NCBI RefSeq assembly: GCF_001457025.1
Contig: NZ_KQ758605.1
Location: 1-64,000, forward strand
Direction of reading: 5' to 3'
DNA length: 64,000 nucleotides
DNA from: Pseudarthrobacter enclensis
GTDB lineage: Bacteria > Actinomycetota > Actinomycetes > Actinomycetales > Micrococcaceae
How positions within the stretch are numbered: position 1 is the first letter of the stretch; every line of letters begins with the position of its first letter. Under the pieces are notes generated by a model. It was not told the origin of the DNA, did no database searches, and saw only the letters and a list, made by a program, of their open reading frames with translations. Below are positions 1-10,169 of the stretch, one piece after another. The position numbers were made by a program, and so were the translations under genes.

Positions 1-3000
1 TGAACCGGGACCTGGTGGTCCTTAATGATGTGAACTCGGGCAATGTGTGGCTGGTGAACCAGAACATGCAGCTGGTGAACAACTGGGACGACGTCGTCCC
101 GCCCAAGAACGAATCCGATGAGCAGGACCAGGAATCGGCGGACAACAACACCATCAACGTGCTGCCGGACCGCACCAAGCCGAACCGGCCCCCGGAAACC
201 AAGCCCGACGTCGTCGGCGTCCGTCCTGGCCGCACCACCATCCTCAGCGTGCTGGACAACGACTCGGACCCCGACGGCGACGTCCTCACCGCCGCGCTCC
301 AGGGCAACCCGCCCAAGGCCGGTACGCTGGAGAACATCTACGGCGGGACCGCCTTCCAGATTTCCGTCCCCGCGGACGCGAAACCCGGCACGGAGACGTT
401 CAGTTACTCCGCGTCGGACGGACGGGGCCTGTCCGCCACCGGACAGGTCACCCTCAACGTGGTGGGCCCGGACCAGAACAAGCCGCCGCAGTTCAAGCGC
501 GGCGACAACACCACCATGCTGGTGGAACAGGGCAAGACCGTGAGCCAGAACATCCTCACGGACTGGATTGACCCCGACGGCGACGACCTGGTCCTCCTGG
601 ACGCAAAGGCCGACAACGACCAGGACCAGGTCAAGGTCCGCCGTGACGGCCTGCTCACCTTCCAGGACTCCGGCGCGACGGCGGGCAAGAAGAACGTCGA
701 GGTCAGCATCTGGGACGGGCGCGACACGGTGACCGGCAGGGTGGTCATCAACGTCCAGCCGCCGGGAGCACTGGCGCCTGTGGTCAACGCCGACCATGTC
801 ACCGCCGTGGTCGGCCAGGATTTGGTGGTCTCGCCCCTTAAGAACGATGTCGACCCGAATGGCGGCGCCCTCCGGCTGGCCCAGGTGGAAGCCAACGGCC
901 CGGCAGAGCTCGGACCCGTCACCGACGGCGGCACCTTCACGTTCCGGAGCACGACGCCCGGCCCCGTCTACCTCACCTACATCGCCAGCAACGGGCCGCA
1001 AAGCAGCCAGGGCCTGATCCGCGTTGACGTCGAATCGGGTGACGATACCGGCGATCCCGTTGCCGTGCATGACGTTGCCCTGATGCCGACGGGCGGCAGC
1101 GTCCTGCTGGACCCGTTGGCCAACGATTCCGATCCGTCCGGCGGCGTACTGGTCCTGCAGTCCGTGAAGCTCCCGGAGGACGCCACCGTTTCGGTCAGCG
1201 TGATCAACCACAGCGTCCTGCGGATCACGGACATCCTGGGGACCAAGGACCCGATCCTGTTCGAATACACCATGTCCAACGGCAGGAAGTCGGCCACGGG
1301 CAGCGTCTCAGTGGTTCCCGTGCCCGCACCGGCCGTGGTGGAGGCGCCCCAGCCGAAGCCGGATGAGGTGAACGTCCGCGTCAACGACGTGGTCACCATT
1401 CCCGTGCTGGACAACGACACACACCCGCAGGGCCAGGAGCTGACGGTCGATCCTGTACTGCCGCAGGGGGTTGACCCGGCCGACGGCAAGAGCTTCGTCT
1501 CCGAAAACACCCTCCGGTTCATTGCCGGCAGCCAGCCCAAGACGGTCCGCGCCATCTACAACGCTGTGGACCCGCAGGGCCAGAAGAGCGCCGCCGCGGT
1601 GACCATCCACATCCTGCCGCTTGAGGGGGCGGAGAACTCCAGGCCCCAGCCGCGGAACCTCACGGCCCGTGTGGTCGCTTCCGGAACCGTCCGGATTCCG
1701 GTTCCGCTGGACGGGATCGACCCCGACGGCGACTCGGTCCAGCTCACCGGCATCGACAGCACGCCCTCCATGGGTACCGCCACCGTGGGCAGCAACTTCA
1801 TTGACTTCACGGCCGCCGGCGACGGCGCAGGAACGGACACGTTCCGGTACAAGGTGGTGGACCGCCAGGGTGCGGTCAACACTGGAACCGTGACGGTGGG
1901 CATTGCTCCGCGCGGCGAAATCAACCAGAAGCCCACACCCGTGGATGACGAGGTCCGGGTCCGCCCGGGCCGGCAGATCGCCGTGGATGCCACGGGCAAT
2001 GACACCGATCCCGACGGTGACCAGATCCGTATCCTCACTGATGGCATCGAGGCCGATCCTGCCCTGCAGGCCACCGTCAGCAAGACGAGCGGCCGCGTGA
2101 TCCTGCTGGCGCCCAACGAAGCCGGAACGGTCAACGTGCGCTACACGGTAGCCGACGACCGCGACGCCAGGGCCCAGGCGACCATCCGCGTGGTGGTTGA
2201 TCCCGAGGTGCCGCTGAAGGCACCGATCGCCCGCGACGACCGGGTAACCTCCGCCCAGACCATGGGCAAGACGGCCGTCGACGTTCCCGTCCTGAAAAAC
2301 GACGAGGACCCCGACGGCGTCGGCGAGAACCTGAAGATCAGCACCGAGGCCACCACGGCCCGGCCGGGCGCGGAGGGCAACATGATTGTCGACCTCACCG
2401 AACAGCCACAGCTGATCCCTTACACCGTGGAGGACGTGGACGGCCAGCGGTCCACTGCCATCATCTGGGTACCGGGCCTCGGCCAGCAGGTGCCCACCCT
2501 CGCCAAGGACGAGGTCCTCGAGGTGGTGGCCGGCCAGTCCGTCAACGTGGACCTGGACGAATGGGTCAAGGTCCGCGAGGGCCGTTCCCCGCGGCTGACG
2601 CAGGCTGACCGGATCAAGCTCATCGGAGCCGACGGCGGCGATCCCGTCACCGGCGACGGCACAGGGCTCAAGTACACGGCAGGTACGGACTACGTCGGAC
2701 CCGGCTCGCTCACCTTCGAGGTCACTGACGGAACCGGTCCCGACGACCCTGACGGACTCAAGTCCACGCTGAGCATCCGCACCAAGGTGCTGCCGGACCC
2801 CAACAAGAACAACCCGCCTGAACTCCTGGGCGCCACCGTCGAGGTTCCGATGGGCGACTCGGCAAGCACGGACCTGGGGAAGCTCACCTCGGACCCGGAT
2901 GGCGACGACGTCGAGAGGATGAAGTACGAACTGGTGGGCGGGACGCCCGCGGGGTTCAACGCTTCCATCGACGGCAGGAACCTCAAGGTCTCTGCCGCCG

Positions 3001-5093
3001 ATTCGAGCCGGCCGGGAACGGCCGGGGCTGTGCAGGTCAAGGCAACGGACCCTCGCGGGTTGGAAGCCACGGCCACGTACCAGCTTTCCGTGACGGCCTC
3101 CAACCGGCCCAAACCGGTGGCCAATGATGACGTGGAGGCCAACGCGGCCGCCGGCAAACCGGTGACCATCAACGTGCTGGCCAATGACTCCAACCCGTTC
3201 CCGGAAACCCCGTTGAAGATCATTGCCGCCAACACCGAGACCGGCAGCGGCAACGTGGAGGTCAGCGGTGATTCAGTGACTGTGACTCCGGCCCCCGGAT
3301 TCACCGGCACCATGGTGGTCACCTACACCGTCGAGGACAAGACCGGCGAGCCGTCGCGGCACGCCACTGCCCGTGTCCGGCTCACCGTCAAGGACAAGCC
3401 TGCGGCTCCCACCACGCCGCAGGCCCAGAGCGTGGGGGACAGGACCGCGCTGCTGAACTGGACGGCGCCTGCTGACCGCGGCTCACCCATCACCAAGTAC
3501 ACGGTGTACGGCGAGGGCGGGTTCACGCAGGACTGCCCGGCCAACACCTGCACGCTGAACGGCCTGACCAACAACACGAAGTACCACTTCCAGGTCTCCG
3601 CCACCAACGAGTTCGGCGAATCCGACAGGTCGCCGGCCTCCGCCGAGGTCCGGCCGGACGTCAAGCCGGATACCCCGCTGGCGCCGTCGCTGAAGTTCGG
3701 CGACAAGGAACTGTCCATTAACTGGACTGCACCGGCCAGCAAGGGTTCCCCCGTCAAGTCCTACGACCTTGAGATCTCACCGCCGCCGGCCGGGCAGAAC
3801 GCCCAGATCCAGAACCTGACGGCAGTGAGCTACGTCTGGAAGGGCCTGCAGAACGGCGTGTCCTACAAGGTCCGCGTCCTGGCCAGGAACGACGCCAAGG
3901 AACCGTCCGAGTGGAGCCCCTACTCGGCTGCCGAGGTACCGGCAGGCGTGCCGGCCACCCCGGCGGCACCCTCTGCAGTGCAGGCGCAGCCACTCGGCAA
4001 CCAAAGCCAGATGAAGGTCTCCTGGACGGCGCCGAACAACAACGGCGACGCCATTTCCGCGTACACGCTCACCACCCTTCGGGGCGGCGCAGTGGTGGCC
4101 ACCCAGCAGGTGGCCGGCACCTCGCAGAACGTGACCGTGGACAACTCCGAGACCAACTACACCTTCACCGTCTCCGCAACCAACAAAGCCGGGACAAGCG
4201 CAACCAGCGCCCAGTCGGCGGCGGTCCGCGCTGCAGGGAAGCCCGGGCAGGTCAACGGCGGATCCGTGAAGGCGACGGGAACCAGCGGCCAGCTTGAGGT
4301 CACGTTTACTCCGCTGACTGACACGCAGCGCAACGGATCCACCGCATCCGAGATCACCTACTCCTACAACGCCGATGGCAGGAGCGGGGCAATCAATGCC
4401 GGGGGAGGAACCATCACCGGCATGACGAACGGCAGGGACATCACTGTCACGATCATCGCCAGGTCAACCAAGAACAACATGGCGGGCGATGCCAAAGCCA
4501 TCGGCAGTGGAAACCCCTACGGGCCTCCCAACGCCCCGAACGTGGACGGCAGGACGTCGGCCAAGGGCGACGGGGATGTCCACTGGACGTGGAATGATCC
4601 CGCCACGAACGGACGTGCACTGAGCCATTACGAGGTCAGCTACGAAGGTGGAGGCTGGATCAACGTGGGCAAGGCCAACCGCTACGACCGTTCCGCCGGA
4701 GGCTGGAACCAGTCCCGTCAACTCAGGGTCCGCGCGGTTACGGTGGTGGCCGGTCCAGCCGGCTCCGCAACGTCGAAGTCCGGTGACGACCCGACCCCGC
4801 CGCCGCCCACCTCGTGGAACCTCACGGCCAGCCCGACCCGCAGCTGCACCGAACCCCGCAAGGGAACCGACAGCTTCATCGCCGGCAACCCGTCGCAGTG
4901 CACCGGCAGCGGCAAGTGGCTCGACGCCGGCGCGCCCGCCACGGCGGACCGCTACCAGGTCTGGTACAAGACGTCGAACAACCCCAGCGGCATTTGGTAC
5001 CACCTGACGTCCGGCATGGCGTCGGGCAACTGGCTCCGCTGCGACACGTCCAACATCGGCTGCAACCCGCCCAACGGGATGCCCAACCGCTAG
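1..5093 (+). CDS. Giant secreted Ig-like/fibronectin type III protein (5' end missing)
   Basis: The reading frame is open from base 3 and stops at 5091-5093, so the real start and any signal peptide lie outside the window. About 1697 codons are visible. The first two thirds (about 200-3380) hold at least ten cadherin/Ig-like repeats marked by variants of VLDNDSDPDGD. From about 3390 there are three clear Fn3 domains (TALLNWTAP, LSINWTAP, MKVSWTAP) and two more divergent ones to about 4780, then a Cys-containing tail. Such proteins are extracellular and long; adhesion or ligand binding is an inference. It heads the moxR-DUF58-transglutaminase-kinase block, 93 bp before moxR, and corresponds to the Fn3 member of the bifidobacterial PFNA cluster. 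Aspartates in the DPDGD turns could bind calcium. Confidence 0.85.
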   Translation, partial: NRDLVVLNDVNSGNVWLVNQNMQLVNNWDDVVPPKNESDEQDQESADNNTINVLPDRTKPNRPPETKPDVVGVRPGRTTILSVLDNDSDPDGDVLTAALQGNPPKAGTLENIYGGTAFQISVPADAKPGTETFSYSASDGRGLSATGQVTLNVVGPDQNKPPQFKRGDNTTMLVEQGKTVSQNILTDWIDPDGDDLVLLDAKADNDQDQVKVRRDGLLTFQDSGATAGKKNVEVSIWDGRDTVTGRVVINVQPPGALAPVVNADHVTAVVGQDLVVSPLKNDVDPNGGALRLAQVEANGPAELGPVTDGGTFTFRSTTPGPVYLTYIASNGPQSSQGLIRVDVESGDDTGDPVAVHDVALMPTGGSVLLDPLANDSDPSGGVLVLQSVKLPEDATVSVSVINHSVLRITDILGTKDPILFEYTMSNGRKSATGSVSVVPVPAPAVVEAPQPKPDEVNVRVNDVVTIPVLDNDTHPQGQELTVDPVLPQGVDPADGKSFVSENTLRFIAGSQPKTVRAIYNAVDPQGQKSAAAVTIHILPLEGAENSRPQPRNLTARVVASGTVRIPVPLDGIDPDGDSVQLTGIDSTPSMGTATVGSNFIDFTAAGDGAGTDTFRYKVVDRQGAVNTGTVTVGIAPRGEINQKPTPVDDEVRVRPGRQIAVDATGNDTDPDGDQIRILTDGIEADPALQATVSKTSGRVILLAPNEAGTVNVRYTVADDRDARAQATIRVVVDPEVPLKAPIARDDRVTSAQTMGKTAVDVPVLKNDEDPDGVGENLKISTEATTARPGAEGNMIVDLTEQPQLIPYTVEDVDGQRSTAIIWVPGLGQQVPTLAKDEVLEVVAGQSVNVDLDEWVKVREGRSPRLTQADRIKLIGADGGDPVTGDGTGLKYTAGTDYVGPGSLTFEVTDGTGPDDPDGLKSTLSIRTKVLPDPNKNNPPELLGATVEVPMGDSASTDLGKLTSDPDGDDVERMKYELVGGTPAGFNASIDGRNLKVSAADSSRPGTAGAVQVKATDPRGLEATATYQLSVTASNRPKPVANDDVEANAAAGKPVTINVLANDSNPFPETPLKIIAANTETGSGNVEVSGDSVTVTPAPGFTGTMVVTYTVEDKTGEPSRHATARVRLTVKDKPAAPTTPQAQSVGDRTALLNWTAPADRGSPITKYTVYGEGGFTQDCPANTCTLNGLTNNTKYHFQVSATNEFGESDRSPASAEVRPDVKPDTPLAPSLKFGDKELSINWTAPASKGSPVKSYDLEISPPPAGQNAQIQNLTAVSYVWKGLQNGVSYKVRVLARNDAKEPSEWSPYSAAEVPAGVPATPAAPSAVQAQPLGNQSQMKVSWTAPNNNGDAISAYTLTTLRGGAVVATQQVAGTSQNVTVDNSETNYTFTVSATNKAGTSATSAQSAAVRAAGKPGQVNGGSVKATGTSGQLEVTFTPLTDTQRNGSTASEITYSYNADGRSGAINAGGGTITGMTNGRDITVTIIARSTKNNMAGDAKAIGSGNPYGPPNAPNVDGRTSAKGDGDVHWTWNDPATNGRALSHYEVSYEGGGWINVGKANRYDRSAGGWNQSRQLRVRAVTVVAGPAGSATSKSGDDPTPPPPTSWNLTASPTRSCTEPRKGTDSFIAGNPSQCTGSGKWLDAGAPATADRYQVWYKTSNNPSGIWYHLTSGMASGNWLRCDTSNIGCNPPNGMPNR

Positions 5094-5112
5094 CGCAGTA
5101 CCGCTGCACCCA

Positions 5113-5141
5113 GGCAGGGCCCGGTCCACCCGGGTCCTGCC
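5113..5141 (+). terminator. Hairpin between the Fn3 gene and moxR
   Basis: Arms 5113-5124 and 5130-5141 form a 12-bp stem with one G-T (G-U in RNA) pair and a 5-nt loop, 20 bp after the giant gene's stop. There is no T tract, so it may attenuate or stabilise the 3' end rather than terminate, since the downstream genes read the same way. Confidence 0.45.
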
Positions 5142-5186
5142 ACCACCCAAGCACCACCTCACCTGAGCAGAAGGAAGAACCACCCC

Positions 5187-6158
5187 ATGACCATGACCAG
5201 CGAGCAGGCCGCGTGGTTTGCTGACACCTTCGAAAAACTCGTTGCCAACGTGGGTCAGGCCGTGCTGGGTAAGGAAAACGTCATTCGGCTGACGTTCACC
5301 GCCATGCTGGCCGAGGGGCACGTCCTTTTTGAGGACGCTCCCGGCACCGGCAAGACCTCGCTGGCGCGTGCCCTCGCCGCCACCGTGCAGGGCTCCAACA
5401 ACCGCATCCAGTTCACCCCTGACCTCCTGCCCTCGGACGTCACGGGCGTCACCATCTACGACCAGAAGACCCAGAAGTTCGAGTTCCACAAGGGCCCGAT
5501 CTTCAACAACATCGTCCTCGCCGACGAAATCAACCGTGCGTCGCCCAAGACCCAGTCCGCGCTGCTTGAGGTGATGGAGGAGTCCAGGGTCACCGTGGAC
5601 GGCGTGACCTATTCCGCGGGCCGGCCCTTCATGGTCATGGCCACCCAGAACCCCATTGAGCAGGCCGGCACCTACCGGCTGCCGGAAGCCCAGCTGGACC
5701 GCTTCCTGATCAAGACCTCCATCGGCTACCCGGACCACGCTTCCACGGTCCGGCTGCTGGGCGGCTCCAACGTCAAGGACCGTTCCAAGGAACTCTCCGC
5801 CGTCATCACCACCCAGGCCGTCGCCGACATGGCGGACCTGGCGGCCACCGGCCACGTGGACACCGCGGTGCTCGAATACATTTCACGGCTCTGCGAAGAA
5901 ACCCGGAACGCGCCGGAAACCCGGCTGGGCGTCTCAGTCCGCGGCGCCCTGGCCATGGTCCGCGCCGCGAAGGTGTGGGCTGCCTCCCAGGGCCGCAACT
6001 TCGTCCTGCCGGACGACATCAAGGAACTCGCGCCGGTGGTGTGGACCCACCGCTTCGTGATGGACCCCGAAGCCGAGTTCTCCGGCGCAACGCCCGAGGC
6101 CGTCCTGGCCCGCATCCTGGCCGACGTCGCAGCCCCGCAGCAGCGCACCAACGCCTGA
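5187..6158 (+). CDS. MoxR-family AAA+ ATPase
   Basis: A 323-residue AAA+ protein of the MoxR class, which acts as a chaperone or remodeller usually paired with DUF58 and VWA or transglutaminase partners. The Walker A is GTGKT with K56, Walker B is VLADEINRASP, and the family signature ATQNPIEQAGTYRLPEAQLD follows. The length is normal. It starts ATG-ACC-ATG-ACC; a GGAAG sequence lies upstream, and either ATG (5187 or 5193) could be used. The DUF58 gene follows 43 bp later, the usual MoxR/DUF58 pairing. The substrate is unknown. Confidence 0.95.
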   Translation: MTMTSEQAAWFADTFEKLVANVGQAVLGKENVIRLTFTAMLAEGHVLFEDAPGTGKTSLARALAATVQGSNNRIQFTPDLLPSDVTGVTIYDQKTQKFEFHKGPIFNNIVLADEINRASPKTQSALLEVMEESRVTVDGVTYSAGRPFMVMATQNPIEQAGTYRLPEAQLDRFLIKTSIGYPDHASTVRLLGGSNVKDRSKELSAVITTQAVADMADLAATGHVDTAVLEYISRLCEETRNAPETRLGVSVRGALAMVRAAKVWAASQGRNFVLPDDIKELAPVVWTHRFVMDPEAEFSGATPEAVLARILADVAAPQQRTNA

Positions 6159-6201
6159 CCAGCCAGGCGCCACAGTCCACCGCAACAACGAAGGCACACA
6201 T

Positions 6202-7533
6202 ATGTCCACCGGCACCCCGTTGACCCGGCTCACGGAGCGTCTCAAGCAACCCTTCCACCGCGACGGCAGGCCCACCCGCCTGCACCCGTCGGCGGTGTGG
6301 GCCGAGGCGACTTCCACCGCCGGCATTGCCCTGCAACCGGCGTGGCGTACCGTACGCATGGCGTGGCTCACGTACGCCTGGCCGGTGCTCTCCGTGGTCA
6401 GCGTCCTGGGCTGGTCGGTCCTTGCCGCCACCATCCTGCTGTGGTGGGCAGGGTCCGCCTACGGCTGGCAGGAAGCGAAGGCCGCCGCCGTGGCGGCCTT
6501 CGTCATGTTCCTCATCGCCGTGGGCTTCATCCTGGGCCGCTCCACGTACGGGGTGGTCCTGGACCTGGCCCGGACACGGGTAGCGGTGGGGGACAGCGCG
6601 GTGGGAAGCATCGCGGTCACCAACACCTCCAGCCGCCCGTTGCTGCCCGCCTCGGTTGAACTGCCCGTAGGAGGGGTCACCGCCGTCTTCCACCTGCCCA
6701 GGATGAAACCCCAGCAGGTCCACGAGGACCTGTTCACCATCCCCACCGCCAGGCGTGCCGTGATCGTCGTCGGGCCCGTCCGGTCGGTACGGGCCGATCC
6801 GCTGCACCTGCTGCGCCGGCAGGTCCTGTGGACCGAGCCGGAGGACCTCTTCGTCCACCCGCGCACCGTGGCCTTGGGCGGCTCGGCCGCAGGATTCATC
6901 CGCGACCTTGAGGGCATGCCCACCACGGAACTGTCCAGCGCGGACGTTTCCTTCCACGCCCTGCGCGACTACGTCCCGGGCGATGACCGGCGGCACATCC
7001 ACTGGAAGACCACCGCACGGACCAACAAACTCATGGTCCGCCAGTTCGAGGAAACCCGCCGCGCCCACCTGGCCATAGCACTGTCCATCAACACGGAGGA
7101 GTACGCCTCCGAAGACGAGTTCGAGATGGCCATCTCCGCGGCGGCCTCAATCGGCCGGCAGGCCATCCGCGAGCAGCGCGAGCTGGACATCCTCACGCAA
7201 AAGGGCCCGCTGCGCTGCGAAACCGGCCGCAACATGCTCGATGACATGACCAGGATCGTCGGCGCGCCCATGCGGCGCACCGCCGTCGACCTTGCCCGTA
7301 CCCTGGCCGACGCCGTTCCCAACGCATCCGTGGTGTTCTTCGTGGTGGGCAGCAACGTGACCGCCACCCAGCTGCGGTCCGCGGCGGCATCCGTCCCGCC
7401 GGGCGTCCGCAGCCTCGCCGTGCGGATCGAGGCCGGGGCAGCGTCCAGCAGGGCGAACATCGCAGACCTCACCGTGCTGACGGTCGGCGACCTCGCCGAC
7501 CTCGGCATCGTCCTCCGAAAGGCGGCAGCATGA
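6202..7533 (+). CDS. DUF58 domain membrane protein
   Basis: 443 residues. Two hydrophobic segments lie at about residues 53-110, followed by a soluble region with the DUF58 signature (FHALRDYVPGDDRRHIHWK, then ARTNKLMVRQFEE) and a VWA-like C-terminal half. DUF58 proteins are the standard partners of MoxR ATPases and are thought to be part of envelope assembly complexes. The start has AAGG seven bases upstream of the ATG. The stop overlaps the next gene by 4 bp (ATGA), so translation is probably coupled. Confidence 0.93.
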   Translation: MSTGTPLTRLTERLKQPFHRDGRPTRLHPSAVWAEATSTAGIALQPAWRTVRMAWLTYAWPVLSVVSVLGWSVLAATILLWWAGSAYGWQEAKAAAVAAFVMFLIAVGFILGRSTYGVVLDLARTRVAVGDSAVGSIAVTNTSSRPLLPASVELPVGGVTAVFHLPRMKPQQVHEDLFTIPTARRAVIVVGPVRSVRADPLHLLRRQVLWTEPEDLFVHPRTVALGGSAAGFIRDLEGMPTTELSSADVSFHALRDYVPGDDRRHIHWKTTARTNKLMVRQFEETRRAHLAIALSINTEEYASEDEFEMAISAAASIGRQAIREQRELDILTQKGPLRCETGRNMLDDMTRIVGAPMRRTAVDLARTLADAVPNASVVFFVVGSNVTATQLRSAAASVPPGVRSLAVRIEAGAASSRANIADLTVLTVGDLADLGIVLRKAAA

Positions 7534-10169
7534 CCTCCGCACCAGGCCTCCGCCCCAGGAGCGGATCCGCCCGGACCGCATCCCGCACCCGGGGCGGCGC
7601 CTCCGGACCCTTCACCGGCGGGCAGCCGCTCTGGCACTTCTTCCTCGACGCCGGGGCCCTCACCGTCCTGCTGGGGCTGGGCCTGCTGGGCTTCGGCCTG
7701 AGCTTCGGCGGCGACCCCTACTACCTGCTCTCCGGGTTCGGCGGCATCCTGCTCGGCCTGGCCATCGGCGTCCTGAACGCCCACCTCCGCCTTGGCCTGC
7801 TCCCCACCGCCGCGCTGGCACTGGGCGCCTACCTGGTGTTCGGCACGCTGCTGGCTGTTCCGGATGCCGCCATCGCCGGGTTCGTCCCCACCCTCGACTC
7901 GCTCCGCACCCTCCTGCTGGGCATCGTCTTCGCCTGGAAGGACATGCTCACCGTGGGGGTGCCGGTGGGTTCGGCCGGCGGTGTCCTGATTGTGCCGTTC
8001 CTCAGTTCCATGATCATGGCCCTCGTGGCAGCCGTCCTGACCTGGCGGGTGCGCAGCCCCTACCTTCCGCTGCTTCCTGTCCTGGTGCTGTTCCTGACCG
8101 GCATCGCATTCAGCACCAACGCTTCCTTCCTGACCGTGGAGCGGGGCATCGGCCTGACCGTGCTGGGCATCGCCTGGGCAACGTTCCGCCGCGACGCGCT
8201 GCGCACCAGCTCCACCCGCAGGGTGGCCGTCAACAGCCCCCAGGCGGACTCCGCCACGGCACGGCGCGCCACGCTCCGCAGGCTCGGCATGGCAGCCGGC
8301 GTCATCGCCGTCAGCGTGGGGATTACCGCCGTGTCCGCACCCCTGGTCACTGCGGGGAATGAACGGAAGGTGCTGCGCAACGTGGTGGTCCCGCCGTTTG
8401 ATCCCAAGGACTACATCACCCCGCTGGCCAGCTTCCGCACCTATGTCAAGGACAAGAAGGACGACACCCTGTTCGTCGTCAAGGGGTTGCCCCGGGACGG
8501 CAGGGTACGGCTTGGTGCGTTGGACGCCTTCAACGGGACCAACTACAACATGGATCCCAACGGCTCGGGCAACTTCAGCAAGGTCGGCGACGCCGAGTCC
8601 ATCAACACCCTGGCGGACACCTCCAGCGTGGTCCCCACGAACGACTACTCCATCGACATCAGCATCGAGGACTACCAGGGGTTCTTCGTCCCCGGCGGCC
8701 GCAAGACCACCGGTATCAGTTTCGACCAGGCCGGTTCCGCCGCGGCGTCCGGCCTGTACTTCAACTCCGGAACGGACACCGCGGTCACCACCAACGGGCT
8801 GACCCGCGGAGATTCCTACAGCGTGCAGGTCTCCGATCCCGTCAAGCTCGAGCATGGGCAGCTGACGCAGTACGACTTCGCCCAGGTGTCCCTTCCGGAT
8901 CCGCTGGAGGTCCCGCCCGTGGTCGGTTCGCAGGCCAACGACCTCTCGGCCGACGCGCCCACCGCCATCGACCGGGTCCGCCAGATCGAGGCCCACTTCC
9001 AGAAGACCGGGGCGTTCAGCAACGGCCTGGTCAGCGAAGGGCAGCTGCCCAGCGTCTCCGGACACGGCTCGGCCCGCATCCGCAACCTGCTCACGGCCAA
9101 GCAGATGCTCGGCGATGACGAACAGTACGCGGTGGCCATGTCACTGATGCTGCGCCACCTTGGCATCCCGTCCCGCGTGGTCATGGGCTTCTACCCTGAC
9201 CCCACCAGCCCCGAGAACGGCGCCGGCGAAGTCAAGATCACCGGCAAGAACGTGCACGCGTGGGTAGAGGTGGCGTTTGAACGCGTGGGCTGGGTCAGCT
9301 TCGACCCCACGCCGCCCAAGGACAACGTCCCCATCCCGCCTGATCCGGAAAACAAGTCCAAGCCCAAGCCGCAGGTGCTGCAGCCGCCGCCCCCGCCGCA
9401 GGAACCGGCGGACCTGCCGCCGGACTCCTCACCGGACGCGCTGGACGCGGACCAGAAGAAGAACAACCCGTGGCTGTTCTGGGGCGCCCTGCTCAGCGCC
9501 CTGGGCGTGGCACTGATCCCGCTGTCCATCCTCGCGCTGCCGCTGCTGCTGGTCGCCCTGCTGAAATCACGACGCCGGAAGGCCCGTTTCAGCGCCGGCC
9601 ACCCTGCGCAGCGGGTCGGCGGAGGATGGAGCGAGGTGGTGAGCCTGGCAACGGACATGGGTGCCGCCGTCGACACTCGTGCCACCCGCCGGGAGAGCGC
9701 TGCGGTCCTGGCCGAAGCGTTCCCCGCCAGCCAGTCGACCACCACCATGCTGGCGCGCCGCGCCGACGCGTCGATCTTCGGCGCCGGGCAGCCCAGCGAG
9801 GAGGAAGTCCGCGAGTACTGGACCATCGTGGACGGCTCGCTGAAGGAGATGACCTCCACGGTCGGCTTCTGGCGGCGCCAGCAGGCCAGGTTCTCGCCCC
9901 GGTCGCTCCTCTCGGACGCCCGCAACGCCATGGCCGCGCGCAGCGGCTCCGGGGGAACCGGACGTTTCGCACTGCCGGCGCTGTTCGGCAAGCCGGGCCG
10001 CCGCCCGGCTGCAGGCCCGGATAACCCGGGCCCGGCCGGAACACCCGCCGGAACCTCCACCGGAACCTCCACCGGAACACCCGCCGGAACCGCGGAACGG
10101 TCGGGCCGGCGCGCCCGGCCCGCCGGTACAACGGAAGAACCCCCGACGCAAGGATCCCAACAGCAGTGA
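7530..10169 (+). CDS. TgpA-like membrane protein with transglutaminase-fold domain lacking the catalytic Cys
   Basis: 879 residues: several N-terminal membrane helices (about 30-230), an extracytoplasmic region, a transglutaminase-like core (about 515-600), a Pro-rich linker, one more membrane helix near 650, and a cytoplasmic tail. His576 (NVHAWVEV) and Asp592 (SFDPTPP) of the usual triad are present. Where the family normally has G-x-C-E, this protein reads GDDEQYAVA, putting Asp530 in the cysteine position; the codons (GGC GAT GAC GAA) are unambiguous. It may therefore be a non-catalytic binding module. It lies between DUF58 and RDD/FHA genes with 4-bp overlaps on both sides and corresponds to the 'tgm' member of PFNA clusters. 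The C-terminus has a short Gly/Thr/Pro tandem repeat. Confidence 0.9.
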   Translation: MTSAPGLRPRSGSARTASRTRGGASGPFTGGQPLWHFFLDAGALTVLLGLGLLGFGLSFGGDPYYLLSGFGGILLGLAIGVLNAHLRLGLLPTAALALGAYLVFGTLLAVPDAAIAGFVPTLDSLRTLLLGIVFAWKDMLTVGVPVGSAGGVLIVPFLSSMIMALVAAVLTWRVRSPYLPLLPVLVLFLTGIAFSTNASFLTVERGIGLTVLGIAWATFRRDALRTSSTRRVAVNSPQADSATARRATLRRLGMAAGVIAVSVGITAVSAPLVTAGNERKVLRNVVVPPFDPKDYITPLASFRTYVKDKKDDTLFVVKGLPRDGRVRLGALDAFNGTNYNMDPNGSGNFSKVGDAESINTLADTSSVVPTNDYSIDISIEDYQGFFVPGGRKTTGISFDQAGSAAASGLYFNSGTDTAVTTNGLTRGDSYSVQVSDPVKLEHGQLTQYDFAQVSLPDPLEVPPVVGSQANDLSADAPTAIDRVRQIEAHFQKTGAFSNGLVSEGQLPSVSGHGSARIRNLLTAKQMLGDDEQYAVAMSLMLRHLGIPSRVVMGFYPDPTSPENGAGEVKITGKNVHAWVEVAFERVGWVSFDPTPPKDNVPIPPDPENKSKPKPQVLQPPPPPQEPADLPPDSSPDALDADQKKNNPWLFWGALLSALGVALIPLSILALPLLLVALLKSRRRKARFSAGHPAQRVGGGWSEVVSLATDMGAAVDTRATRRESAAVLAEAFPASQSTTTMLARRADASIFGAGQPSEEEVREYWTIVDGSLKEMTSTVGFWRRQQARFSPRSLLSDARNAMAARSGSGGTGRFALPALFGKPGRRPAAGPDNPGPAGTPAGTSTGTSTGTPAGTAERSGRRARPAGTTEEPPTQGSQQQ
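10034..10092 (+). repeat. 12-bp tandem repeat encoding a Gly-Thr-Pro/Ser linker
   Basis: Four to five copies of a CCGGAAC-[AC/CT]-CC-type 12-bp unit lie in frame near the 3' end of the transglutaminase-like gene, encoding a PAGT/STGT linker. Copy number is likely to vary between strains. Confidence 0.7.

Noticed and set aside
6969..9065. A 698-codon minus-strand ORF opposite DUF58 and the transglutaminase-like gene
   Set aside because: Shadow frame rich in Gly, Gln, His and Glu, opposite two well supported genes.
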